DNA from: Rhizopus sp. PT2906
Taxonomy: Eukaryota > Mucoromycota > Mucoromycetes > Mucorales > Rhizopodaceae
Direction of reading: 5' to 3'
Assembly (NCBI GenBank): GCA_025529335.1
Contig: JAMYHX010000046.1
Location: forward strand, 1-64,000
Length of the DNA: 64,000 bases
This document shows, in pieces, positions 34,051 through 46,412 of the stretch (position 1 is its first letter; the number at the start of each line of letters is the position of its first letter). Below the pieces are notes generated by a model. The model saw nothing but the letters and a program-made list of their open reading frames with translations. It was not told where the DNA came from and did no database searches. Made by a program: the position numbers and the translations under genes.

Positions 34051-36237
34051 ATACATTATTTAGAAATACTAAAAAGAGAAAATATAGCATAAGGATAGCT
34101 TTAAAGAGATTTGATATTGAATTAAAAGTGTACCTCTCTTTGAAGCGTTGATGCCTTGATTTTGTTAATTAAGCTGAACATCATATTGGATAAACTGTCT
34201 TTTAAATGTTATGAGTTACAGATGAGTCTTTGTAGGTTATTACTTTGGTAATTTTTAAGGTATTTCTTATTTTTAAGCTGACAGACTAAGAAAATACTTT
34301 TCAAAAAAGGAAAACTACTGAAATAGTTATAAAACTCGTAATTTATAGATTTAACAGCACTTTTTATTTATAATGATTAAAGATATGATTTTAACAAATG
34401 ATTATATTTCTTATGTGTTTCGTTCCTTGTTAATGTTTTTATAATTTACACAAATTAACACTTGGTTAAAAAGGGTACTGAACTTAAGGTGTTGCTTTAG
34501 TTTTTATAGGAAATCAAAAGGCTACTGTTGTGTTTGAATTTGGACAAAAATGAATTTTACGTTTAATCTTCTCTATGTCACTTTCAGCATTGGCAGCAGA
34601 AAGTTCTGCTTGTAGTTGCTTCAACGTTGGTATAGTACGGATGCGCTTTCCAATTAAGGTAAAAAGTGTCGAAAGTGACCTACTCTTTTTTTTTTTGAAA
34701 ATTATGCGTCATCTTTTTCCTGACTTAAGAGACACTTTAATTTCTTGTGCGAAATCATTTTGAGAAAAGGTGTATCATTTCATCATCTATAAAAGGAAAC
34801 GCTTTTCTATAATGTAATGCTTTTCACGGTAAAATAAATAACATGACAATAAAATCCGTGTCAGGAGCAAGTTAGGAATGTTTTCTAACAATACAGGAAA
34901 CGGCATTGGATAATTAATTGGTTTTTATTCCAAGGTAAATACTAGTCTTGAAGAGTATTTTAAGTATACGAGCAACTCAAAGATGGTATAAAGTTTTGAG
35001 CATAACCAGCTAAAGTAAGATGCTATATAAAAAAGCATGTGGTTATTGTATTATTAATCAATATATAATTATCCCTGCATTAAAGACTTACTATTGATTA
35101 CAAATTGCTTTATAAAGTTACTAGATTTCTAAAAGAAGACTATGTTGAACAAGGTACAGTGTTTTAAAAATCAATGTCGCCCCAAGATGTCGCATTCCTG
35201 TATATTTTGTATTGTAAAAATTCAATTTTTGTGACATTACTTTCTGGAAATACTGTAAGCAAACTTTAATACTATTTTGACTCATTTGGAACATATTCTT
35301 CATTTGTTCCATAGTCATTCATGCTTCTGATGTTTGTTTTTATGCTAGTTTGGAAGCAATTGGTATATAAATTAAATGGTGCTTAATTTCTATTAGTAGA
35401 AATATTCAAATGATTGACACATCAGCAAGCGTGCGTAAGCAGGGACGCGTAACTATGTAGATGGTAGACGTCTGTGAACACGGAACTTAAACACGTGTTC
35501 CATCCCAACAGGATCTGACAAAGAAAGGGGCCATGAAATTCTGTCAAGGTCAAGAATCAAAAACACAAGAGCAGTTACAAACATGATTAGGCTACAGATG
35601 ACGCAGACGCTATGAGGGCCACTTTAGGAAGAAGTTTGCTATGCGATTAAACAATCTTTTTATTTATTAAACCCATTGTACACACAGTATTTTTTATATT
35701 AATTTTCCTGGGCAAGTTCAACAAAGTGGGGGCGTATAATGCGTGGGGATGGAAGGGTATTGATGGTGGAGGGAAAAGCCTATAATTTAAAGGAAAGAGG
35801 TGGGGTGGGTGGAGAGAGATAAACTAATCATTATAATTGGTAGGCAAAGACTTGGTGGTGTTAGGATTCATCCGTATTCCTACCTAGGTGAATGTCGCAG
35901 CTATTCCTAATTTGTTTATTTCCAACAACAGAAAACCATTAAAAGTGGCATTGAAACCCCCAAGAGCAAGCTACTTGGAGCGGTTTGTGGGATTGAATAC
36001 AGGATCTTAGGCTTCAAATCGAAGATTCTTGACCACGGAGCTAGGGACATAGCCCCAGAAGTTTGGTGTACGCTTGTTAGGTAAAATGGTGAAGAGAAAT
36101 GAAAGAACACACAAAAATCTCAGCCGCAAACCTTGTATAAATGGGGCATGTGTAACTCAGGTGAAGATAAATGTATATATAGCCGCACCCTGATCATAAA
36201 GCCCTTATTCTTTCTTTTTATATTGTCTCGTGGCAAA
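34051..36237. other. AT-rich region with no intact gene
   Basis: Probably old mobile-element debris: short frames only (34575-34763 plus; 35121-35318 minus), none recognised. A purine-rich GGTGGGGTGGGTGG stretch lies near 35800-35815. The last 60 bp form the promoter of the GST gene, with TATATATAG at 36174-36182. Confidence 0.4.
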
Positions 36238-37086
36238 ATGGTGAATATTACGTATTATGATTTGGAAATCGAAGGTTTTGAAGGCGTCGTGTTTTCTTCA
36301 AATACAGCCAAGACAAGATATACATTAAACTTCAAGGTAAGTTGACAAAAGTTTATCATGACCATTAGCTAATATCATAGAATTAGGGTATTCCCTATCA
36401 TACAGAGTGGGTAACTTTTAAAAGCTTGAAAGAAATTATACCTAAAGTTGTGTAAGTGCATGACGAACAAGCATTAAAAAATTGATCTAACAAAGCGTAA
36501 TGTAGCCCTTATGAAGGAAGGCCCACTGTACCAGTCATAGTGAGCGATGGAAAAGGCATTCGCGAATCTTGGGATATTGCCAACTACCTTGAAGAAACTT
36601 TCCCAGACAAACCATCTGTTTTTAATGGCAATCCGGGTGTTCACAAATTCTTTGAAGTCTACTGTTATAAAAACATCACCGTCAATATTTACAAATTAGT
36701 TGTTCTTGATATTCAAGAGCGCTCTGGTGACAAAGAGTGGCACCGTCAAGATCGCGAAAAAATGATTGGTATGTCTTTGGAGAAGTTTGCTGGACATCCT
36801 GACGATCATAAGCCTGCATTAAAGGAAGCTTTGACCCCTATCCATGCTGTACTTCAAAAGTACCCTTTTGTTACTGGAGAGAAAGGTAATGATGATACAT
36901 TGTCTCCTTTCTGTTGATGACTAACCACAACTCTCTATAGCGGGATACTCTGATATCGTACTTGCAGGCGCCTTTGTTACGCTCAATGTTGTAAGACCTG
37001 ACCTATTCCACTCTCATTTGTTGGATCTCTTTGGAGACGATGTCTTGTCAAACTGGTGGAAGCGTACAGAATTCTTTCGTCAATAA
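36238..37086 (+). CDS. glutathione S-transferase-like protein
   Basis: Predicted join(36238..36336, 36387..36451, 36506..36885, 36941..37086), 229 aa. The N-terminal thioredoxin-like half has TAKTRYTLNFKGIPYHTEWV, PYEGRPTVPVIV with the cis-proline before VIV, and the gamma-Glu-binding ESWDIANYLEETFPDKP, where E-S stands for the usual glutathione contact. The all-helical C-terminal half ends in SNWWKRTEFFRQ. This resembles the fungal GstB/Ure2p-like or maleylacetoacetate-isomerase-related class, conjugating or reducing with glutathione in the cytosol; the substrate is unknown. The first motif has Ser-Ser-Asn-Thr rather than a Cys, suggesting a Ser-type enzyme. A TATA-like TATATATAG lies about 55 bp before the start. 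Confidence 0.85.
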
Positions 37087-37581
37087 ACTACTGTGTTAGT
37101 ATTATGACATTACTTTGTGAGATGCCAATAAAATAAAGAATAACTTCTAGCATAAGAGTAATCACATTATTATTATTTGTAAAAAGAAACGGTTTATTAT
37201 TAAAATTAGTCATCCTTTTGGTAAGCCTGTTTATGCAATCAAGATGATTTGTGTTCAGATAGCAGTCACTTTTGCTGTGAAGCCCTGAAGAGTTGACGCT
37301 TTTTGATAAAAAAGAATAATCAGATCAAGAAGAGAAGGAGGTTATGATCTAAATAAAGATAAAAGCATAAGTCAAAACGAAAAAGGAAAAAGGATAATGA
37401 CATTTATAAGTCTATTTACAATAGATGAAAATTGAACCAATCGTATATTTTTACCTGCGCTTACATAGCAACTTGCAGTCATTATCTAAATTTAATCTCA
37501 GTCTATGACGGAAAAATATATATATTACTCACGGAAGCCGTTTTATATTTTCTTTTCTTTCGCATACCCTTTTTTCTCAAA
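37087..37581. other. intergenic region
   Basis: Poly(A) signals (AATAAA) of the GST gene near 37128, then the promoter and leader of the transaldolase gene. No gene seen. Confidence 0.4.
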
Positions 37582-38675
37582 ATGTCTGTTCTTGAACAAC
37601 TCAAACAATTCACGACTATTGTTGCCGATACTGGTGACTTTGAATGTAAGTATATTCTACTCGACGCGTTATTGTTATCCTCGGTTCATTTTTGCTTACC
37701 ATGACGTGATGTAGCTATCGATCAATTTAAACCTCAAGATGCTACCACTAACCCTTCTTTAATCTTGGCTGCTACCCTAAGAGAACAATATGCACGCTTG
37801 ATGGACCAAGCTATCGAATATGCTAAGGCTAAGGGCGGGTAAGTTATTATAAAACGAGTGCGTGTAAATATTGACGGGAAATATCTAAATATAGTTCTGA
37901 TGAAGAAAAGGTTGGTTTGGCCATGGATAAGCTTTTGGTCAACTTTGGTACCGAAATCTTAAAGATCGTTCCTGGCCGTGTCTCTACCGAAGTCGATGCT
38001 CGTCTGTCTTTCGATGTTGAAGGTACAGTCAACAAGGCTATTGCCCTTATCAAGCTGTATGAAGAGAACGGTGTCAGCAAAGATCGTATTTTGATCAAGA
38101 TTGCTTCTACCTGGGAAGGTATCCAAGCTGCCCACATTCTCGAAACCAAGCACAACATTCACTGTAACTTGACCTTATTGTTTGGTTTTGCTCAAGCTGT
38201 TGCTTGTGCTGAAGCTGGCGTCACTCTTATCTCTCCCTTCGTCGGACGTATCTTGGATTGGTACAAGAAGAGCACTGGCAAGGACTATACTGGTTCTGAA
38301 GACCCTGGTGTCCAATCTGTCACCAAGATTTACAACTACTACAAGAAGTACGGTTACAAGACCATTGTGATGGGTGCCTCTTTCCGTAACACAGGTGAAA
38401 TTGAGGAATTGGCCGGTTGCGACTTCTTGACCATCTCACCTGCTCTTTTGGCTGAATTGAAGAAGGCCGATAAGAAGATTGAACGCAAGTTAAGTCCTGA
38501 AAATGCTCAAGCTGCCTCTCTCGAAAAAGTCACCTTCTTCAACAACGAAGCAGCCTTCCGTTGGGAAATGAACCAAGATGCCATGGCTTCTGAAAAGTTG
38601 AGTGAAGGTATTCGTAACTTTGCAAACGATGGTATTAAACTTGAAAATATCTTGAGAGAAAAGCTCAACTTGTAA
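37582..38675 (+). CDS. TAL1: transaldolase
   Basis: Predicted join(37582..37645, 37715..37838, 37895..38675), 322 aa, typical for the class. It carries out the non-oxidative pentose-phosphate reaction, moving a dihydroxyacetone unit from sedoheptulose 7-phosphate to glyceraldehyde 3-phosphate. Motifs: the family signature [22 protein letters not shown], the Schiff-base lysine in [41 protein letters not shown], and the C-terminal phosphate site [13 protein letters not shown]. Codon use is strongly biased, with preferred C-ending codons in the large exon, which suggests high expression. The first exon is only 64 nt. No sign of disruption. Confidence 0.97.
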
Positions 38676-40549
38676 ATATCCCCAAAAAAATCATACTTTC
38701 CCCCATCATTCTAAAAATTTAAAAAGATAATGCTTTTCCTTTAAAGAAGAGGTTATTTTGTATCAATAAAACTACGTTGAAATGTTTAACCATTTGACCT
38801 GCATGTCATGATTATGTAATATAACTGAAAGCCAATTCGTAACATACGGGATGTTTCATAGGCCACTTTTCATAGGCTACTTTGGGCCTTTTTGAAATCC
38901 GAGGATAATTGCAAGGTACCTGAAGGGCATGATTGTATCCCCCTGTAATCCTATTTAAATAATAATACCTTTTCTATTAAAAATGGCAATAGGAAGAATA
39001 GACAATAGAAAGGGAATTGTTATACACTTTAGCTTGGATTCTTACATCATTCATCATAAACAGAATAATATATATATGCAGTCTAATCGTTTATCTGTGG
39101 TATACTACTATTGCATTCCGAATATCTATTAGTAAGTAATATGGAGTATTTTTACTTTTTACTTGGGACAATAGTCAAACTTTCATCTATATAGATTAAA
39201 AAGAATCAAATTATAGATTGAGGCTTTTTCTTATGCATCTATTAACATTTGAGTGTAGAGCAGATAAAGAACAAATGGGAATATTAAATAAGATGGCTAT
39301 ATATAATACTATGGTGATTTTCGGCTACTCCACATAGGATAACATAGAAAATATTGGATCAACATACATAATGGATCCTTAAAGTTAAGGGGTAAATGCC
39401 ATGGCTGATTTTAAGGTTGCTACCTGGCTTTAAACTCAGATCAAGAGAAGAGTTGTTTGCGTAGGGTAGCTACAATATACAACACATTCCAGAATACACA
39501 AAAGTATGTGGTAAGAATAAACAAAGAAGCTCTTCTTCATCTTGGGAGTGAATAGTAATAAAATACATACAAAATATTGCAATCGTTACTGTCCCCCGAT
39601 ATGAGCTAAATGGATGTCTAACGAAATATACTCTTTTCTATCAAACATACACCCAATACAATTGCATTTTGAGATATTTGGACTGAAAATGATACAGGGC
39701 TAATCAATGAGCTGCAGTCTAATGCTAAACCTCATGATATGTGAGAAATACTTACTAATTTCTCATACAATCTCTACAGTGCATGAATTATAACATCCAG
39801 CTCATTGACGATCCTTATGATCCAAGTTACACTGAAAAGTGTGACAATGCATTACCCATTACGATCAAATGAATTTCGTTAAGATATATAGAAAGTACGA
39901 TATATAAATAATGCACTCCTAACATTCAATTCACATGCATGAAATCAATTTGCTTTTTGCATAACTTTTTTATGTTCTGTCTATTTTGCCAAGGCAAACT
40001 AGAAAAAAATTTTTTTAGAGCGCTTGATCTGAATTGAAGCGGCAACAAGGATTAAAAAGGAAATGAATGTCATGTCTCCTTGTGTTATCTTTCTCTTTTG
40101 AAAAGAATTGAGCATAAAGTGCCACTGTACTTTACAGAGAACAATGTAACTTTTAACAAAATGACGAATGCATAATCGTAGTAGTAACATAGCAGCGTTA
40201 TTAGGCAAATGCCTTTAGAAATAGCTTAAGATAAGTATGTTACACTAACGTATGGATTGAAAACGGTCTTCAATATTAAACGATTTGATTTGGCATATTT
40301 TGGATTCATAGCTCTTCTTTAAGTTCAGGTAAAACTGAACCTCTGAGGATAATGACGTAGGTATGATTTGCTAGATTTACTATCTTTTCATACTGATATA
40401 GGTTGCACGATGCAAACCAAAAAAAGAATATGTGTCGGTCTTTTAAACGTGCATTTTCACTTGCTAAAAAGTTTGTTTATAAAAGGCAACGTCCTTTTTT
40501 CAAATCATTTTACCCTTTTTTTGTGCTTTCATTCTTACAAGCGTAGTGA
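38676..40549. other. intergenic region, no gene called
   Basis: 1.9 kb of AT-rich sequence with no family-like frame on either strand and no repeated block detected by eye. The last part is the promoter of the CSC1-like gene. Confidence 0.4.
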
Positions 40550-43520
40550 ATGAGTGATACAAGAAATGATCAGATCTAGTAAATAAAAATTGAAAATAAA
40601 GACGCATCAAAAGCTAAACTCCCATTTTAGTGTTGATAATTCAACGAGTACCTTTACTTCAGCTTTATGGTTCAATGCGGTATTAGCCGTTGGTTTCTTT
40701 GGTATCTTCAATATCCTAAGAACAACAAGACCGCAAACCTATTCACCAAGAAGCTATGCGGTTGAGAAAGAGTAAAGGGCCTTGCTTTTGTTTTTTCTTT
40801 ATAATGAACATTATCTGTAGGAGACGCCCACCACCATTGCCGAAAGGTTATATAAAATGGATAATTACTCTATTACGAATACCGGATGATCAACTTATCA
40901 AAAGTATGGGCCTTGATCGATACATGGTCCTAAAGCTTCTTCGTATGGGCATGGTTACCTTCAGCATCTATTCACTCGTTGCCATTCCTATTTTATTCCC
41001 CGTTATCACCATTAATCAGGGCCAATTGAGTGGATTGAATTATTTGACGATGGGAAATATCATAGACAGTCATCGTACATGGGCCAATTGTTTATTGGCT
41101 ATTCTTTTGTCCGGTATAAACAACAATGATCCATGAAATGATTTAGCACGCTTTTGACACATTGTATGATTCTAGCTCTTGTTTGGTACTACACCTTTCG
41201 TGAAACACGTATATACATCAACTTGAGAAGAAAATACTTACTTAGTCCAGAGTATGCAAACACAGTATCAGCCCGCACTGTGTTTGTGCCCAGTATCCCT
41301 GCAGAGGTCAATAACGTAGAGAGTCTTGAGAAAATATTTAGTCAGTTCCCTGGTGGCGTACGCCGTGTTTGGCTTAATAGGTAAATACACGTGTGATAAA
41401 GTGTGTAAATAGAACTATCAACATTTTATTTAATTTACCACAGAAAATTAAATGATTTGCCCGACTTGGTCGCTGATCGAGACAAAGCAGTCAACAGTTT
41501 AGAAGCTGCTGTAACCAAGGCAATCCTTGCCACTTATAAGTATCATTTAAAAAAAGGTGATCTCAATCGTGTAGAAGATGGCGAGACCAAAGATATTCCT
41601 GAAAAGATCAGGCCGACACACCGTGAACACTCACTGCCTATTCCTTTACCATTCATTGGGCATAAAGTAGACACCATTCGATTTTATCATAACAAGATCA
41701 AGGAATTAAACGAAACCATTCAACAAAAGCAACAAGAAGCGCCCGACTTTGATCAAGTAAATTCAGCCTTTATCGAGTTTCACAACCAAGCTGCAGCTCA
41801 TATGGCTGCACAAACTTTGATCCATAAAGATGCAATGCATATGGCACCTCGATATATTGGTATTGCTCCTTCCGACGTTATTTGGGATAACATGGCAATC
41901 CGATCCTTCGAGCGTCTTGTACGACGATTCATTAGTATGCTTATTACTACTGCTATCGTCATTTTTTGGGCTGTTCCAGGTACTTCAATTGTGTCTATGC
42001 CCTGTTTTTAACTTTCTAACCCTCTTTTCAATTTAGTTGTCTTTGTTCAGGCTGTTGCCAACTTGCAAAAGTTATCTCAAGTCTTACCTTTCCTTAACGG
42101 TCTCAATGCCTTGGGTCCTACTGCTGTAGGCATCATTCAAGGTATTCTCCCTGCTGTTGCCCTGGCTATTTTGATTGCCCTTGTTCCTGTGATCTTTACA
42201 TTTTTGTCTAAAAGTGAAGGTATCCCTCAGACCTCCTTTGTCCAATTATCTGTTTTGCACAAGTTCTTCTTCTTTCAACTCGTCGATGTCGTCCTCGTCT
42301 CTACAATTTCCGGTGGTTTCTTTAGTATGATTAATCAGATCAAAACAATCGCTCAAAACCCCCTGATCATCGTAAATATCCTGTCGGAGAACTTACCACA
42401 AGCCTCTACTTTTTTCATCACCTTTGTCATGCTTCAAGCTACGAACCAATCAGGTCAAACTATGCTTCAACCAGTCCCTTACTTGTTATCGTATATCAAA
42501 CCCATATTTGCGACAACACCTAGAGACATATACAATCAAAAGAGAACCTGTCCGACTGTCAACTTGGGTACCTTGATCCCTGGCCAAACTGTCATCTTCA
42601 TCCTCGGTCTAGAATACGGTGTGATCGCGCCATTGATCTTACCCTTCGTCTGTCTCTTCTTTTGTCTACAGTACTTTGTCTACCTGTATCAGTTCTTGTA
42701 TGTCTTTGAACTTAACTATGAAACCGCTGGCCGTGCTTTTCCTAGAGCCATCCGCCACATCTACATTGGTCTATTTATCTCTCAACTCACCTTGATCGGT
42801 CTCTTTGCTATTCGAAAAGACGCAATGGGCCAAATGGCTCTTATGATCGTTACCTTGATTCTAACCGCTTTTGCCCTGTTTTATTATGACAAAGCGTTCA
42901 AGCCTCTCTTTAAATTTCTTCCAGTATGCACCTTTGAACCTGTGGAAAGCAAAGTCGAGCTGACTAAGGGTGAATCTGTCACCTCTGATAGCTCTGATTT
43001 GACACATCACAACCATGCTGATGCTGCACCTCAAACTTCCCCTCTTACCAAAGTGGCAACGTATAGCCCAACTCGTACACCCACAGAAGCCTTTGAGGCC
43101 CGTCGACACTTACTTGATCGACTTCATGATGAAGAGCTTCATGACGAGGGGAAGCTCAAGGTAGACGATCCACAGGTGATAAATACGGCCAAATCGCTGT
43201 ATGCCACAGAGGCTTACATGCATCCCTCCGTCTATGCTCCCAAGCCTACAGTTTGGTTGCCAGAAGATGATTTGGGTATCACGCAGAAGGAAATAAAGAA
43301 TTTGAAGGAACATGATATCGATGGCAACCATCGTGGCGCTACTATTGTCCGTAATCGTAAGGGTAAAGGACATGTGACGATTGACGAAAATCGCTTGATC
43401 ATCGAGGGTGAAGGCATTCCTGGTGCAGCTCCTATGGCAGTCAACATGTCTGATGTGAATAACTACGTGCGTGTCCTTGTGGATAGCTATAACCTTGCTG
43501 ATGCCGCACTAATGTATTAG
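40550..43520 (+). CDS. CSC1: CSC1/OSCA-type (DUF221) osmosensitive cation channel
   Basis: Predicted join(40550..40578, 40631..40771, 40821..41113, 41176..41380, 41444..41979, 42037..43520), 895 aa. The tiny first exon (MSDTRNDQIY) was chosen because it supplies a start and the right phase. The family layout is clear: a first membrane segment (LWFNAVLAVGFFGIFNIL), RRPPPLPKGYIKW, two more segments, a cytosolic loop with VSARTVFVPSIP and an amphipathic region, then the channel core LPFLNGLNALGPTAVGIIQGILPAVALAILIALVP and five to six further segments (TLIPGQTVIFILGLEYGVI; FVCLFFCLQYFVYLYQFLYV). The long charged C-terminus is cytosolic. Members open on membrane tension or hyperosmotic shock and pass calcium. 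Which of the several fungal paralogues this is cannot be told. Confidence 0.88.
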
Positions 43521-43710
43521 TTTTTACCTTATTTTTAATACTTAAGTCTTTTTAATATCTTTAATAAATATATTGTCTAGTAATTCTGATAATTTAAAGT
43601 ATTATGACTTTTTTAGAGTAGGACAGATCACGAAAGAAAAACCAAGCTGACTATCCTATTGTCTTTTCAATTACAAGTGATTCCAGCAAGCCAAAATTAA
43701 TTTTTCTGGA

Positions 43711-44382
43711 ATGGGTCGTTTTGCTTGTGTAGGCAATGTAATGGCAGAAATATTCAATTATCCATCGTTTATTAAATATATTCAACATGATAATTCAGTC
43801 AACATTAGGTACGTCCGAAAAAGCAAGACACAGGAAGCCACAGGGAAGCGAGTTGATCTTCTGCAAAAGATGATGGATCATCTTCGTGCAAAATCGCTTT
43901 GCCGAAAAGTGTTCGTATCACCATCGTCAAATGCTAATGATCCATTGATACAACGAGATGAAAAGCTCAAACCATCAATGCAAGCCACCCTTCAACGATT
44001 ACGGCATATCAATGGTGACTGCCAAGGTGAATGCGAACAGTAGTGAACCATCACAACCAGTGGACGAACTTCTAATTTTTTTTTGCGCTTGAAAGACCTC
44101 ATTACAGAACTACAGACAGCTCGGTCACCACTTCGGTTGATTGTTCAAGATGATATACGCTTATTAGTGGAGTAAGTTCATAAACAATAGTGCATGACTT
44201 TTTTTTTCACTGTGCTAATTTGCGTTTTTCTTTTAAGAAAATGCAAAAATCACGAAGTTGTAGTTGACAATGGTTATCGCATGGATTCATTTTCTCGAGC
44301 ATCTATCCTCAATGACAACGGTGATGTTCTTCAGCGCTTTGTAACATGTCGAAAAGCTCCCCTGCGACGCTCACAGTTGTGA
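43711..44382 (+). pseudogene. fragment of an uncharacterised Mucorales repeat-family gene
   Basis: Frames 43711-44040 and about 44088-44382 read as parts of one protein: AKSLCRKVFVSPSSNANDPL, then INGDCQGECEQ with a stop, then a segment TELQTARSPLRLIVQDDIRL, a small gap that could be an intron (about 44173-44239), and KNHEVVVDNGYRMDSFSRAS ending VTCRKAPLRRS. The order resembles proteins repeated many times in Mucoromycota genomes and of unknown function. Beginning and end are missing, and at least one frame break is present. It sits next to a broken transposase, so it is probably mobile-element cargo or debris. Confidence 0.45.
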
Positions 44383-45214
44383 TTGTGGTAAGCTTTTTTT
44401 TCTTATTGAGATGATGTCTCACACACCCATTGCGTCACCTCCATGGCGACACAGTATAACCCATTGCTTGCTTTCTTTTTACCTTTTTTTTTCTCAATAC
44501 TTGATTTCCCGTTTACCGTATATCATTATCGCGTTACCAATATAGTTTATTTCCCTTTGCAACTGCGTCATTAAAGATCGTCAGCCGGCTCACATCTGTA
44601 ATGAATGTAACAAGTAGTAATAGCAATGAAACTTAAATTAAGTTAAGCTTATCATAACATGCAACAATGAATTAGCTGAGACAGCTGCAGATTCTGGAGT
44701 GATACTGGATCTGAAAAATTATATAAAGGTCGACTAAAGTATCAATCTGGAATCCGTCAGTTATTCTATCTAAAAGAATAAGTCTATATTTATCCTATCA
44801 ACCCCTGTCATTCGTCCACCTATAAATACTGAAACCTATTATCTGTCTTGTCTGTCTGTCTTGTCTGTTTGATATCTTGACAACATCCGGTTTTAGTCGG
44901 ATCGACTTTCCTCTCTGCAAAACTTGACAGTTTCCACAAATTGTCTAGATGACTAGGGATTTTTTTTTTTTGAACAAAAGCAAAATCTGCTGGCCATAAA
45001 GTGCAAGTCATGTAGACAAACTGCACATAATGAAAATTTGGCGGACGAAAGCCTAATGGTGTTTAAATTGACTTCCCTTCCTCCCTCTTTTTTGTTTGCT
45101 TTTTATCAACGTTGTTAAAAAAATCATGTTTTTCATATGATTACACTTACCTTCTTATCATTGCATCACCATTGTTGACAAAGTGGTTAATAACTATTAC
45201 GTGGGTTCTTTGCT
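44383..45214. other. non-coding flank of the second transposase relic
   Basis: No gene seen. A near X-box palindrome, GTCACCTCCATGGCGACAC, occurs near 44435-44453. Confidence 0.35.
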
Positions 45215-46412
45215 TCATTTGTCCCAACACCTGTAAGAATGCGACACGAAGCCTTTGAAGTGGGGTTTTTTTTTCACACTTTTGCAGGCTTCTGTAATCC
45301 TCTTTGATGACGTGTCTTCCTGCAAAAATCTATGACGCTTAACCTTACTCTTTGCCACTATCCAAAACTGTTCTATGGGGTTCAGCTCTGGAGAATAAGT
45401 AGGGAGATACACACACATTTGTATTCTCTATATTCAATGTACTTCTTTATGTTTTCATGCGTGTGAATGGGTGCATTATCCATAACTATATAATGGCCTT
45501 TCATATGTGGATGTTTGTCCATTTCATCGAGAGTCATTTTTAAGAAACTAATATAGTGACCTGTTACATTTCCAGAGCTTACATATCATTCAGCCTTTCT
45601 CTTTTTCACAGGTCTTGGCTTTTTTTTTTTACGTCAACTGCGATCAAACCTGAGGCAGAAATAGCGCCCAATATAGACGTCGTATTTGCTCTCGTGGTAG
45701 GTCTGGTAACAATAGAACGGGTGCCTTTTGTAGACCAAGCTCTTGACAGTTTCATGTTTATATCAAAAGCAGACTCATCAAGGATCACACAATTCGTCAG
45801 GAAGTTTATATCTGTATTTTGCCATTTGCAAACCCAATTGTACCGCTCCTCAATTTTTGCTGGGCTGCTTCTTTCGATGGAATGAAAATCAGCCTTTTTT
45901 CAACGAAAGGTTGCATTCTCTTTTCATAAAGTTATAAACAGTACTGCGTGAAACTTTAAGATCATTGAATTGGCTTAACAAATGCTCAGTTACTTCAACC
46001 ACAGCAGTAGATGGATTAGCATCAATGAAAGTGACAAGAGCCTTTTTATGCTCTTCGGTCAGAATACGTTTACGGCCTGCTCTGTTACAACTGTCAAAGA
46101 TGTTGTCAGGACACATGGTGTACTGCTTAACCCATCTCTGAGCAGTTCGAATGTGAATATCCAGCTGCTTCGTTGCAGCTGACGCGCTCATACACTTTTT
46201 CAATTTTCAGATCGAAAAACCTAGCCTTGTCCTGAACGGTGTAACGAACGTAGTCTCTTTTCGTGTTTGTCTTCTTCATCTTCATCTCTTGACTTGTCAA
46301 TCGGTATTGGACAAGTCAGAGAAGATTCAGTAGAGGCTGCATTTTTCAAATACTCAAAGTGTGTTGCAATTGCCTCAACGATGAATTCACCCCGATCAAC
46401 AATATAGTCCAT
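45215..46412 (-). pseudogene. Tc1/IS630-type DDE transposase, heavily broken
   Basis: Four minus-strand frames belong to one former gene. 46221-46412 is an acidic N-terminus (DEDEEDKHEKR). 45889-46203 is a helix-turn-helix region (AATKQLDIHIRTAQRWVKQY; GRKRILTEEHKKALVTFI). 45606-45788 carries the first catalytic Asp (LDESAFDINMKLSRAW). 45215-45418 carries the last acidic residue (YSPELNPIEQFW). The second Asp is visible between them, near 45470-45500, in IVMDNAPIHTH. At least three stops or shifts separate the pieces, including a T-run near 45620. It differs from the relic at 30-31 kb, with a different N-terminus and triad context. Confidence 0.8.

Noticed and set aside
35975..36060. Possible tRNA-Phe-like cloverleaf on the minus strand, with a GAA triplet and a TTCAAT T-loop-like sequence
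   Set aside because: The anticodon stem has only three of five pairs and the acceptor stem does not close, so it is at best a decayed tRNA or SINE piece.
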